DNA of 64,000 nucleotides, taken from assembly GCF_036492425.1 (NCBI RefSeq), contig NZ_AP025292.1, positions 2,294,001-2,358,000 on the forward strand, in the 5' to 3' direction. How positions within the stretch are numbered: position 1 is the stretch's first letter; the number at the start of each line of letters is the position of its first letter. The notes beneath the pieces were generated by a model, which made no database searches, had not been told where the DNA came from, and was given only the letters and a program-made list of their open reading frames with translations. This stretch comes from Persicobacter psychrovividus (GTDB lineage Bacteria; Bacteroidota; Bacteroidia; Cytophagales; Cyclobacteriaceae). Positions 36,001 to 44,911 of the stretch are shown here, piece after piece. The translations under genes and the position numbers were made by a program.

Positions 36001-36963
36001 TTAATCTTCTTGTTGTTCCATCATCTCGTGAATAGACTGAACATTCCAGTGTGACATTTCATAATTGATATCCTCATCGGATATGTTGGTAACTTCATAA
36101 CCATATGTGGTACCCTTTTTCTTGTCCTTCCCATTCATTTCCATAATGAATCCCGTAGGGGCATCCTTGAGGTCAAAGGTTTTTGAGCGCTTCTTCGACT
36201 GCTTGGCAAAGGTGCTGAAGAAGGGCGAGTTGTCGTGCTCAAAATCTGGTGCAATCCAAAATTCCCCCTGATGTTCATCGCTGTCAAGCATATAATGCTC
36301 ACACTCATAGCCGTGAATATTTTTTGTTTTCCCCGTCTTCACAAAAGCTACTTCAGTCCCTGGGGCTTCCCCTTTTTCCATCGCCTCCTCATATTGGGCA
36401 TCAATAGCATCCTGTGTCATCTGATCCATATCCATCGCCATGGCCACGCCTGATTTCTCTCCCCGCTCTTCGTTCAAGGAAATTACTGCCTTATTATTGG
36501 TGTCATATATAAAAACACTGCGGTCGTCTTTCTTTTTATTATTCGGCGACAGCATGGCCATTCCCCAATGGGTTGCATCATCATGAGGAATCAATAAATG
36601 CAGGTGATTTTCCTCCACTTTCCCTTTCTTGGAAGTATTGGTCACCTTCATTTCAACCTGTCGGTCAAAGGCATAATATTTCTGATATTCCACCGGCTCA
36701 TTGATGGCCTTCATCATCCCAAAAAACTTCCCCGCCTTCTGTCGGTCATAAGCCTGCTCTTTGGTGGCATCTTTCTTGGCTTTTTTCTTTTTACCGAAGA
36801 AAAAGTTCCCCACTTTTTCCAGCCCAGTGTCTATACTGTCATCGGTTTTATTGTCGGGATTTTCAACACGATCCCCCTGCGTTTCTGTATTTCCTGAATT
36901 ATCCTGTGCATAGCTATTCATCGCCAACAGCGAGACCACCACCACAACCCAAAGCTTTTTCAT
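36001..36963 (-). CDS. DUF4412 secreted protein
   Basis: 320 residues. Signal peptide MKKLWVVVVVSLLAMNSYAQ, then a polar linker with a basic cluster (GKKKKAKKDATK). DUF4412 spans roughly 100-290, with the hallmark NIHGYECEHYMLDSDEHQGEFW shared by periplasmic proteins of Bacteroidota that resemble LolA/LolB-type beta barrels. Runs of acidic and methionine residues (MAMDMDQM) are notable. The function is unknown. Confidence 0.85.
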   Translation of the reverse strand: MKKLWVVVVVSLLAMNSYAQDNSGNTETQGDRVENPDNKTDDSIDTGLEKVGNFFFGKKKKAKKDATKEQAYDRQKAGKFFGMMKAINEPVEYQKYYAFDRQVEMKVTNTSKKGKVEENHLHLLIPHDDATHWGMAMLSPNNKKKDDRSVFIYDTNNKAVISLNEERGEKSGVAMAMDMDQMTQDAIDAQYEEAMEKGEAPGTEVAFVKTGKTKNIHGYECEHYMLDSDEHQGEFWIAPDFEHDNSPFFSTFAKQSKKRSKTFDLKDAPTGFIMEMNGKDKKKGTTYGYEVTNISDEDINYEMSHWNVQSIHEMMEQQED

Positions 36964-37096
36964 GATCCTAAATTTTGCTGGTTACAACAGCATAAAACTT
37001 AAAATAGCCCGAATGTTGCCGATTTGCCCCAACAAAGTGCACATTCAAAACATAAGACAATAAAAAGCCCCAATTATCCCCGATAATTTTGGGCAA

Positions 37097-37130
37097 ATAA
37101 AAAAGACGACCTTGCGGATCGCCTTTAGCT
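37097..37130 (-). terminator. Terminator upstream of DUF4412, serving the small gene at 37139
   Basis: Read on the minus strand, GGCGATCC and GGTCGTC form an imperfect stem with a GCAA-type loop, followed by TTTTTT. A second A/T-rich hairpin (37066-37094) lies just beyond. Confidence 0.6.
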
Positions 37131-37138
37131 GAACGGTT

Positions 37139-37321
37139 TTATAAGTACTCTCTTCGACCCTTGATCATCGACAAGTCAAAGTCTTCTTCATTGCCATCAT
37201 CCTGATCGAAATAGCTCCGTTTGGATTTTGGCACTTTGTTTCTTTTTGAAGCCTGGCGTCCACCATCTTCATTTCCATACCATTGGGCGTCTGTTCTTTT
37301 TTTGCCCGCTTTATTTTTCAT
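37139..37321 (-). CDS. Small basic hypothetical protein
   Basis: 60 residues, rich in Lys/Arg in the first half (MKNKAGKKRTDAQWYG, RNKVPKSKRS) and acidic in the second (DQDDGNEEDFD), ending IKGRREYL. No family recognised. The support is a normal start, a terminator right after the stop and no competing ORF. It could be a nucleic-acid-associated protein by charge, but that is only a guess. Confidence 0.55.
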   Translation of the reverse strand: MKNKAGKKRTDAQWYGNEDGGRQASKRNKVPKSKRSYFDQDDGNEEDFDLSMIKGRREYL

Positions 37322-37550
37322 GCTGGGGGAAAAATTAAAAAAAACTATAAATATGTTTAAGTGTCAAACACTCCTCAATTATACATAAATAATCCTTTTA
37401 CAAAAACAATAATCTGACAAAAATACGCCTCTTTTTTAGTGGCTGAATGATCGCTACAATCTGTACTGATGACCTCATTGAAGGGGTCTTTCAGCCTAAG
37501 AATAATTTTTTGTCAGAATATATTACATCAACCTTACCTGGTCGGGGTGC

Positions 37551-37796
37551 TTAGATTTGTGTGTGTCGTAATTTCTGCTGAAAAGCCATCTCAAGATCTC
37601 CAACGGTTTTCATTGCAAAGTCACTTTCTGGATCGAGGTTAATGCCGAAAAGTGTTTCCAATTTATGGATCACCCGATTGAGCGATTCCTCTCCCAAATT
37701 ACAATCTTCGCTAAGGCTTAATTCTGGGTGGATTTTTTCCAAGTCCCAAAGCGTTTCCTGAGAAACGGTCAATTTTACGCCATAAGATACATTCAT
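37551..37796 (-). CDS. Acyl-carrier-protein-like small protein
   Basis: 81 residues. Length and pattern follow acyl carrier proteins: Ser38 sits in LGEESLNRVIHKLETLFGI, comparable to the LGxDSLxxVELxxxLEExFxI motif around the phosphopantetheine serine, and residues 63-70 (MKTVGDLE) match the usual K-x-x-T-V-x-D at the third helix. In E. coli ACP the serine is residue 37 counting Met, and the protein has 78 residues. The Asp before Ser is Glu here and the hydrophobic pattern is weaker, so it may be a divergent or non-acylated carrier. No biosynthetic genes adjoin it. Confidence 0.5.
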   Translation of the reverse strand: MNVSYGVKLTVSQETLWDLEKIHPELSLSEDCNLGEESLNRVIHKLETLFGINLDPESDFAMKTVGDLEMAFQQKLRHTQI

Positions 37797-37932
37797 AGGT
37801 CTGTGTGGTCAAGTATAAAAATTAATTACGTTAGCATTAAAATGCAAAATAATTATTAAAACATCAACATCGACCTATAATTATTAACAAAAACACAACC
37901 GCTCGTCATATATTGATCATCTTGAAACCAAA

Positions 37933-37964
37933 AAAAACCGACGAGTTGCTACCCATCGGTTTTT
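37933..37964 (-). terminator. Terminator of the Xaa-Pro aminopeptidase gene
   Basis: AAAAACCGA (37933-37941) and TCGGTTTTT (37956-37964) form a 9-bp stem over a 14-base loop with inner GC pairing; the T-run is on the minus strand. Confidence 0.8.
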
Positions 37965-37995
37965 AATTAAATCTTGATGATCGTATTTTTCAGGC

Positions 37996-39777
37996 TTAGA
38001 ATTGCGCACATTTGGCTTTCAGCCAGGCTTGTTCTTCCGCATCAAGCAATGGCGAAAGCACTTCCAACACCTGCTGATGATATGCATTCAGCCACTCAAT
38101 TTCTTTGGCCGACAACATCGAAACCTCGATCAGTTTTGGTTCAAATGGTGCAAGGGTAAGGGACTCAAAACCTAAAAACTGCCCGAATTCATTGTTGTAA
38201 ATCTCCTTCACGGTAATCAGGTTTTCAAGTCGGATACCATAAGCATCCGTTTTGTAGAATCCTGGTTCATCAGAAACCACCATCCCGACTTCAAAAGGAG
38301 TGCCTCCAGTTACGCCTTTGTTTCCAAAACCTATTGGTCCTTCATGAACATTCAGGAAGGCGCCCACGCCGTGTCCTGTGCCATGGCCATAGTTCATGCC
38401 TTCTGCCCATAATTCATGACGTGCAAGCACATCAATTTGCGGACCAGCATAACCTGCAGGAAAAACGATACGCTCTATCCCTATGTGTCCTTTCAACACC
38501 AAAGTATAGGCTTTTTTATGTTCAGCCGCAGGCGTTCCGATATAAAATGTTCTGGTGATGTCCGTTGTGCCGTCTTTATACTGCCCACCAGAATCAATCA
38601 ACAACATCCCTTCACCACGCAGGCTTTTGGCTTTTGGGTCTTGTGGTCTGTAATGGACAATAGCCCCATTCCCCTGATAACCCACAATCGCTGAAAAACT
38701 TTCTCCAACATAGCCGTCCTGTTCCGCCCTGAAGGCTTTCAGGCGTTCTGCACATTGCGCCTCCGTTTTTCCTTCGGCAGCCGCTACCTTTTCTACCCAC
38801 TTGTAGAATTTAGTCAGGGCAACGCCATCTTTAATCATCGCATTGCGCATCCCTTTCAGTTCTGCTTCATTCTTGATCATTTTCAAAAACTGAACAGGAG
38901 ATGGTGCCACACAAACCTCTTTGCCTTCTTCAAGCAACTCATAATGATGAATAGAGAAACGGGCAGGGTCAATCCATAAATGCTCAAAAGTCCCTTTCGA
39001 CAACCAGTTAAAAACTGCGGTGTAATCTGCGACCGTTACCGCTGCCTCTTGCAGGTGCGCATTAACTTCTTCCGTAATTTTCCCTGCTGCGGTATATAAA
39101 GTGGCACGATCGGTTTCTATGCTCAAATAGGCATATCCCACAGGGTTGCAATCCACATCGGCACCACGAAGGTTCAGCATCCAGGCGATTTCATCAAGCG
39201 CCTCAACCATCAGGGCGTCGGTTCCTTCAGCCTTCATTTTTGCTCTGATAGCGGTCAGTTTTTCACTCACCGACTGCCCAGCATACGCCATTGGGTGAAT
39301 AAAAAATTTGGCTTCAGGCATCTCAGGGCGGTCCTTCCAGATCACTTCAAAAGGATCGAATTGCGCATTAACACAAATGTCTTTCGTCTCCAGTTGCTCC
39401 ATCAGGGCCTGATACACATTCAAGGAGAACAATTGTCCGTCGATGCCCACAGTATCCCCCTTCTTGAGGTTTTCAGCAAGGAAATCGATATATTCTGGGG
39501 CTCCCTGAACTTTTAACTGGTGTTGCTCAAACTCGCTTTCCGACAGTTCTTCCTCCGCCTGAATCAGGTAGCGGGAGTCCGTCCACAGTCCAGCATGGTT
39601 CATCGTTACCACCACGGTACCCGCAGAACCCGTAAAGCCAGAAATCCACTCGCGGCAAGCAAAACGGTCGGCAATATATTCACTTTGATGGGCATCGTTG
39701 GCAGGAACGATGATCGCACTCACGCCAGCAGATTGCATCTCTGAACGTAAAGCTGTTAATCTTTCATTTATAGTCAT
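37996..39777 (-). CDS. Aminopeptidase P family (Xaa-Pro aminopeptidase)
   Basis: 593 residues, the long three-domain type like eukaryotic APP1. Two creatinase-like domains (about 1-300) precede the pita-bread metallopeptidase domain. Metal ligands are visible in LLIDSGGQYKDGTTDITRT (two Asp), GTGHGVGAFLNVHEGP (His) and DEPGFYKTDAYGIRLENL (Glu); a final Glu lies in the C-terminal part. It removes the N-terminal residue from peptides with proline in position two. There is no signal peptide, so it is cytoplasmic. Confidence 0.95.
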   Translation of the reverse strand: MTINERLTALRSEMQSAGVSAIIVPANDAHQSEYIADRFACREWISGFTGSAGTVVVTMNHAGLWTDSRYLIQAEEELSESEFEQHQLKVQGAPEYIDFLAENLKKGDTVGIDGQLFSLNVYQALMEQLETKDICVNAQFDPFEVIWKDRPEMPEAKFFIHPMAYAGQSVSEKLTAIRAKMKAEGTDALMVEALDEIAWMLNLRGADVDCNPVGYAYLSIETDRATLYTAAGKITEEVNAHLQEAAVTVADYTAVFNWLSKGTFEHLWIDPARFSIHHYELLEEGKEVCVAPSPVQFLKMIKNEAELKGMRNAMIKDGVALTKFYKWVEKVAAAEGKTEAQCAERLKAFRAEQDGYVGESFSAIVGYQGNGAIVHYRPQDPKAKSLRGEGMLLIDSGGQYKDGTTDITRTFYIGTPAAEHKKAYTLVLKGHIGIERIVFPAGYAGPQIDVLARHELWAEGMNYGHGTGHGVGAFLNVHEGPIGFGNKGVTGGTPFEVGMVVSDEPGFYKTDAYGIRLENLITVKEIYNNEFGQFLGFESLTLAPFEPKLIEVSMLSAKEIEWLNAYHQQVLEVLSPLLDAEEQAWLKAKCAQF

Positions 39778-39942
39778 TTCTCTGTTGCGTTTACTCTAAT
39801 GGCTAATTTAATGCGAATAATTCACGAATCAAGCCCCTGCAGGCGGGAAAATGAACTTTATATATCAAGAACAGCGGATTCAAGGGGGGATCAAAAATGG
39901 CCTTCTTTTTTGTTGCAGCCCAGTACACACCCATAAAACCAA

Positions 39943-39970
39943 AAATCCCGACCTGTACAGATCGGGTTTG
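39943..39970 (-). terminator. Terminator of the proline dehydrogenase gene
   Basis: CCCGA (39948-39952) pairs with TCGGG (39962-39966); the interior CTGTACAG extends it. The A-run on the left is a T-run on the minus strand. Confidence 0.75.
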
Positions 39971-40010
39971 TTTTTCAATATAAAAAAGTAGGTAAGCGTT
40001 GGGTAAAAAA

Positions 40011-41192
40011 TTATTTCGCTTTGCGGCGATCGAGTTCTTCCATGATCAGGTTGAGCTCGCGGCTGCTTTGGCCTGCGACGGAGGTGTTTTCTTCCGCCCT
40101 TCGGAATAAATAGGGCATCACCTTCTCTACAGGGCCATAAGGCACATATTTGGCCACATTGTAACCATGATCCGACAAATTATAGGACAGGTGGTCGCTC
40201 ATTCCATATAACTGTGCAAAGCAAACCCGTGGGTCATGATCTTTCAGGTTGTGGCGCTGCATCAGGTCGATCAACAACTGTGCTGACGCTTCATTATGCG
40301 AACAGGAAATCAGCCCAATACTGTCAAGGTGCTCCATACAGTACCGAAGCCCATCATTATACATATTGTCTGTGGCTTCTTTCGTTGGGTTGATGGGGTT
40401 TTCATAACCATACTTCTCTGCGCGTTCAGCTTCCTTCTCCATATAGGCACCGCGCACCAGCTTTGCCCCAAAATAAGCGCCAGATTCCTTCACTATTTCG
40501 TGCAGGCGGCGCATTCTTTCCACCATGTTTTTTCGGTACATCTGAAAAGTATTGTACACAATCGGACGATCTTGATTATGGGCGACCATCATTTCTGTAA
40601 CCAGGCTATCCACCGCATCCTGATACCAACTGTCCTCAGCATCAATCAAAATGGGCTTTCCTGATTCGGAAGCTGCTCGACACAAACCATCGAACCGCTG
40701 GCGAATCGCTTTGAAGGATTGCTTCTCCACTTCGTTGAGGGTTTCCTTATTGGAGATCTTGGTCCATAGCGCAACATCCCCCATACCTGTGGGTTTAAAT
40801 ACACAAAATGGAATTTTATCATTCTCTGCCGCTTCCTCAATGGTCCTGAGCGTTTCCCTATAGGTGGCATCAAAAGCTTCTTCGGTTGATTCTCCTTCAA
40901 CAGAATAGTCTAATATTGTTCCAATTCTATATTTATTTAACTCCTCTATTGTATTTTTACTATCTTGGATCGATTCTCCACCACAGAATTGTTTAAAAAG
41001 CGTCGCTTTTACTATATTTTTAACGGGTAATCGGAACTTCAATGCTACATTTACAAAAGAAGTTCCTAAATTTACAACTGTGGGATAGTTGATCGTTTTG
41101 AAAAGCATATAACTGCGCCAAAGATCTGTATTTGATTTTGATCTAAACGCTTTATATGTATCACTGAAATTAACTGGATTTATTTCCACCAT
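40011..41192 (-). CDS. Proline dehydrogenase family protein
   Basis: 393 residues, a monofunctional PRODH barrel. It oxidises proline to pyrroline-5-carboxylate using FAD. Family signatures are FKPTGMGDVALW, ILIDAEDSWYQDAVDSL, GAKLVRGAYMEKEAERA and the C-terminal LFRRAEENTSVAGQSSRE, the arginine-rich segment that binds the carboxylate and flavin. The size suits the Bacteroidota and mitochondrial-type enzymes. The pyrroline-5-carboxylate dehydrogenase gene is not in the window. It diverges from the shikimate cluster across 88 bases. Confidence 0.94.
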   Translation of the reverse strand: MVEINPVNFSDTYKAFRSKSNTDLWRSYMLFKTINYPTVVNLGTSFVNVALKFRLPVKNIVKATLFKQFCGGESIQDSKNTIEELNKYRIGTILDYSVEGESTEEAFDATYRETLRTIEEAAENDKIPFCVFKPTGMGDVALWTKISNKETLNEVEKQSFKAIRQRFDGLCRAASESGKPILIDAEDSWYQDAVDSLVTEMMVAHNQDRPIVYNTFQMYRKNMVERMRRLHEIVKESGAYFGAKLVRGAYMEKEAERAEKYGYENPINPTKEATDNMYNDGLRYCMEHLDSIGLISCSHNEASAQLLIDLMQRHNLKDHDPRVCFAQLYGMSDHLSYNLSDHGYNVAKYVPYGPVEKVMPYLFRRAEENTSVAGQSSRELNLIMEELDRRKAK

Positions 41193-41280
41193 ACTTAATT
41201 AATTTAGACAATTATATATTTTGATACGTAAAATCAGCCTAATATAGGAGATTTTCTGTATTTTTCAACAACAATACACC

Positions 41281-42369
41281 ATGCAAATCGAACGACTTAG
41301 TGCTTGGAATGACCAAGGAGATCAGCCATTGATTATTGCTGGACCTTGCTCAGCAGAAACTGAAGAACAATTATTCAACACCGCTACCGAATTATATAAC
41401 AACGGAATCAGAATCATCCGTGCAGGTGTTTGGAAACCTCGTACCCGCCCAGGTACTTTTGAAGGTATTGGTGAAGACGCTTTGCAGTGGATTCAGAATA
41501 TCAAGAAAAAATTAGATGTTAAATTTGCCATTGAGGTAGCCAACGCGCAACACGTGGAATTGGCATTGAAATATGGCATCGACATTCTTTGGATTGGTGC
41601 ACGTTCAACCGTGAACCCTTTTACAATCCAGGAGATTGCCGACGCATTGAAAGGAAACGATGTTCCTGTATTTGTGAAGAATCCATTGAACCCAGATTTG
41701 GCGTTATGGATTGGTGCTTTGGAGCGCCTGAATCAGGCAGGAATTACGAAACTTGGTGCAATTCACCGTGGGTTCTCGACTTCAAAAAAAGTAAAATACC
41801 GCAACTTGCCACAATGGCAGATTGCTTTGGAATTGAAGCGTAAATACCCTGAGATGCCAATGATCTGTGATCCTTCTCACATCGCTGGTGACCGTGAGTT
41901 GATCCAGTCGCTTTCTCAAAAAGCAATGGACTTGGTTTATGATGGCTTGATCATCGAATCTCATATCAACCCTGCAGAGGCTTGGTCTGATGCTGCTCAG
42001 CAGGTAACTCCTGCCGCTTTGAAAGAGATTTTGGAATCATTGGTGATCCGTAAATCAAACACGGACAACCCTGAGGTTCAGAACCATTTGGCAGAGATGC
42101 GTGAGCGCATTGATGAGATCGACCGTGAGATTTTCGATACGCTTGCAGAGCGCATGAAAATTGTTGATCAAATTGGTGAGTACAAAAAAGACAACAAAGT
42201 AACGGTATTTCAGGTGAACCGCTACAAAGAAATGATGCAGGCTCGTACTGAGTGGGCAGAAGATTTGAACCTGAATCAGGAATTCATGGAGAACATCTTC
42301 TCATTGATCCACGATGCGGCGATCCGTCGTCAGACATTGATCATGAGCGAAACTGAGAGCAAAGCCTAA
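41281..42369 (+). CDS. Bifunctional DAHP synthase / chorismate mutase
   Basis: 362 residues. Residues 1-255 are a type I-beta DAHP synthase (AGPCSAETEEQ near residue 20, KPRTRPGTFEG, CDPSHIAGDREL), which joins erythrose 4-phosphate and phosphoenolpyruvate to begin the shikimate pathway. Residues 265-362 are an AroQ-type chorismate mutase (MRERIDEIDREIFDTLAER) used on the phenylalanine/tyrosine branch. The fusion is typical of Bacteroidota, and the mutase domain is thought to give feedback control of the synthase. A terminator separates it from aroB, so expression of the rest may be partly independent. Confidence 0.95.
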   Translation: MQIERLSAWNDQGDQPLIIAGPCSAETEEQLFNTATELYNNGIRIIRAGVWKPRTRPGTFEGIGEDALQWIQNIKKKLDVKFAIEVANAQHVELALKYGIDILWIGARSTVNPFTIQEIADALKGNDVPVFVKNPLNPDLALWIGALERLNQAGITKLGAIHRGFSTSKKVKYRNLPQWQIALELKRKYPEMPMICDPSHIAGDRELIQSLSQKAMDLVYDGLIIESHINPAEAWSDAAQQVTPAALKEILESLVIRKSNTDNPEVQNHLAEMRERIDEIDREIFDTLAERMKIVDQIGEYKKDNKVTVFQVNRYKEMMQARTEWAEDLNLNQEFMENIFSLIHDAAIRRQTLIMSETESKA

Positions 42370-42390
42370 GCTGCGCTTACCAAAGATAAA

Positions 42391-42427
42391 GAGGGTATAG
42401 GTTCAGCACCTGTACCCCTTTTTTTTA
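42391..42427 (+). terminator. Strong terminator/attenuator between DAHP synthase and aroB
   Basis: GGGTATAGGT (42393-42402), 5-base loop, ACCTGTACCC (42408-42417), one mismatched pair, then T-run (42419-42426). It lies inside an apparent operon, 15 bases before the aroB ATG. Confidence 0.85.
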
Positions 42428-42441
42428 TCAATAACCTTTTA

Positions 42442-43491
42442 TTGGATATGTTGCCAAATACCATTGATATCACCTCTGACATACAGCAAAGTTTAAGGGG
42501 ATTTTTAGATGCAACGACCTTCAGCCAGCTGGCGGTTCTGGTGGATGAAAACACCAAAGAACACTGCCTCCCGCTGATTCAGCCTGTCCTTCCTGACAGC
42601 ACATTAATCATTGAAATCAAAAGCGGCGAAGAGCACAAAAACTTCGGCACCTGCCAGCATATTTGGGAACAAATGACCTCGGCAGCCTTCGACCGAAAAG
42701 CCCTGTTTATTAATTTAGGCGGAGGTGTAATCGGCGATATGGGCGGTTTTTGTGCGGCAACTTACAAACGGGGCATTCGGTTTCTGAACTTGCCCACCAC
42801 CTTGCTTGCGCAAGTTGACGCCAGCGTTGGCGGCAAACTCGGAGTTGATTTTGGGCCATATAAAAATCACATTGGGCTATTTAAAGAGCCTGAAAGTGTC
42901 CTCGTTTTTACCGATTTCACAAAAACACTACCCTCACAGGAGATCCGTTCTGGCTATGCGGAAATCATCAAGCATTGCCTCATCCGTGATCAGCATTACT
43001 GGCTTGAGATTCAAAAACACGCCCTCGAACAGCAGGACTGGAAGGCGCATGTCGCGCATTCTATCGGGGTAAAATATGCCGTGGTACAGGAAGACCCTAC
43101 AGAAAAAGGGCTGCGGAAAATATTAAATTTCGGACATACCATTGGACATGCTGTAGAGAGTCATTTCCTCAATCATGATCAGGGCCGCCTGCTTCATGGG
43201 GAAGCAGTAGCGATCGGTATGATTGCCGAGACTTACCTTTCGGCAGAGCAAGGCTACATCAGCAAGGAAAATTTGGCCGAAATTGTGAACTACACATTAA
43301 AAATTTACGACAAGGTAGACCTCAGTAATGAGAATTTTAATGTGATTGCAAAACATGCTTTGCAGGATAAAAAAAATGACACGGGAAAGATCAAAGCCTC
43401 GCTGCTATTGGCGGTAGGCGATTGTGGCTTCGATATTGAAATCACCACTGAAGAGATCATTTCTGCCCTAAAATACTATCAAACGCTATAA
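42442..43491 (+). CDS. aroB: 3-dehydroquinate synthase
   Basis: 349 residues, the usual AroB length. Second step of the shikimate pathway, NAD-dependent with a divalent metal. NAD-binding segment LGGGVIGDMGGFCAATYKRG (about 93-112) and PTTLLAQVDASVGGK; zinc-ligand region RSGYAEIIKHC (conserved Glu) and HTIGHAVESH (His). The next gene, aroA, starts 3 bases after the stop. Confidence 0.96.
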   Translation: MDMLPNTIDITSDIQQSLRGFLDATTFSQLAVLVDENTKEHCLPLIQPVLPDSTLIIEIKSGEEHKNFGTCQHIWEQMTSAAFDRKALFINLGGGVIGDMGGFCAATYKRGIRFLNLPTTLLAQVDASVGGKLGVDFGPYKNHIGLFKEPESVLVFTDFTKTLPSQEIRSGYAEIIKHCLIRDQHYWLEIQKHALEQQDWKAHVAHSIGVKYAVVQEDPTEKGLRKILNFGHTIGHAVESHFLNHDQGRLLHGEAVAIGMIAETYLSAEQGYISKENLAEIVNYTLKIYDKVDLSNENFNVIAKHALQDKKNDTGKIKASLLLAVGDCGFDIEITTEEIISALKYYQTL

Positions 43492-43494
43492 CCT

Positions 43495-44718
43495 ATGCTT
43501 TCATTAACCAAGAAGTCGCTGACCAAAGGGGCGACCGTCCCGATGGAAGCCTCCAAGAGTGAGTGCAACCGTGCGCTGGTCATCAATGCTTTGGCGGAAA
43601 AGCCCGCCAAACTGAATAACATTTCCAATGCAAGGGATTCACAAACGATGATCCGCCTGCTGCGTGAAGATCAGGAAATCTGGGATGTCCTTGACGCTGG
43701 AACCACCATGCGATTCCTGACGGCATACGCTGCGATAACCAACCGCAAAAAAATCATGACGGGGACTGCCCGCATGCAGGAGCGCCCAATTGGAATTTTG
43801 GTAGATGCCCTGCGCAGCCTGGGAGCAGATATTGAATACCTGAAAAACGACGGCTTCCCGCCTTTCAAGATCAAAAGTTTTGATCAGCAAAAAGCCGATA
43901 CCCTCGAGATGCGCGGCGATACCTCTTCCCAGTATATCTCTGCTATTTTAATGACGGCCCCTTTACTGCCTAAAGGACTGAAATTAAACCTCACTGGCGA
44001 TGTAAACAGTCGTCCGTATATTGAGATGACCATCGATTTGATGCGCCAATTTGGCGTAGAGGTGAAGGAAATCAACGAACGCAGCTTTGAAATCAGCCCT
44101 CAAAGTTATACCGCTTCAGCTTTCTCTGTAGAATCCGACTGGTCGGGAGCTTCCTATTGGTTTTCAGCCGTGGCACTTCAAAAAGACAGTGAACTATTTT
44201 TAAGAGGACTGAAGGAACACTCCACGCAAGGCGACAAGGCCATCATTGAACTGATGAACCCACTTGGGGTATCTGCTCGTTTTGAGGAGGGTGGTTTACG
44301 CATCTGGAACCATGGCGAAGTAACCAAAAACCCTGTGGTTTTTGATTTCAATAAATGCCCTGACCTTGCGCAAACAGTGGCCGTTACTTGTGCGGCGCTT
44401 AATGTTACCGCACACTTCAAAGGCGTGCAGTCGTTAAGAATTAAAGAAACGGACCGCACCCTTGCTTTGCAGGAACAGCTGGCCAAGTTTGGTGTAACGG
44501 TGAGCCCAATCAATGACCCTTTCGAGTTTATGATTACACCAAATGCTGATGGTTTCCCTACCAAAATCAAACCTGTGATCAACACCTATGAAGATCACCG
44601 AATGGCGATGGCCTTTGCGCCTCTTTGCCTTTTGATGGAACTGGAAATTGAAGAAGAGGAAGTGGTGAAAAAATCATATCCTGATTTTTGGCAAGATTTG
44701 GAAAAGGTGACGGTATAA
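43495..44718 (+). CDS. aroA: 3-phosphoshikimate 1-carboxyvinyltransferase (EPSP synthase)
   Basis: 407 residues, slightly shorter than E. coli AroA (427), as is usual in Bacteroidota. It makes EPSP from shikimate 3-phosphate and phosphoenolpyruvate. Shikimate-binding start KGATVPMEASKSECNRAL; PEP site DAGTTMRFLTAYAAI, where the class signature LGNAGT is replaced by a DAGT form; later SQYISAILM, DWSGASYWF, KETDR and YEDHRMAMAFAP. Translationally coupled to aroB (3-base gap). No aroC, aroD or aroK lies adjacent. Confidence 0.94.
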   Translation: MLSLTKKSLTKGATVPMEASKSECNRALVINALAEKPAKLNNISNARDSQTMIRLLREDQEIWDVLDAGTTMRFLTAYAAITNRKKIMTGTARMQERPIGILVDALRSLGADIEYLKNDGFPPFKIKSFDQQKADTLEMRGDTSSQYISAILMTAPLLPKGLKLNLTGDVNSRPYIEMTIDLMRQFGVEVKEINERSFEISPQSYTASAFSVESDWSGASYWFSAVALQKDSELFLRGLKEHSTQGDKAIIELMNPLGVSARFEEGGLRIWNHGEVTKNPVVFDFNKCPDLAQTVAVTCAALNVTAHFKGVQSLRIKETDRTLALQEQLAKFGVTVSPINDPFEFMITPNADGFPTKIKPVINTYEDHRMAMAFAPLCLLMELEIEEEEVVKKSYPDFWQDLEKVTV

Positions 44719-44874
44719 ATCCCACTCCGTTTTATTGCTTATTTGCATGAAAGTGGCTGATGATCAGTGACAGGCAACAGACAGGGTTCTCCCTCGATTA
44801 GCCGATCACAAATCAACAGCCACTTTTTCTATTATAGCCGATCTCACTTGTTAATTTTTTTGATTAATTATAGA

Positions 44875-44882
44875 TACATTTG
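44875..44882 (+). promoter_or_regulatory. -7 element upstream of the DUF4846 gene
   Basis: TACATTTG matches TAnnTTTG exactly, 29 bases before the ATG; no -33 TTTG at the proper spacing. Confidence 0.4.
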
Positions 44883-44911
44883 TCTATTATTCGCATCATT
44901 ACAATTACATA

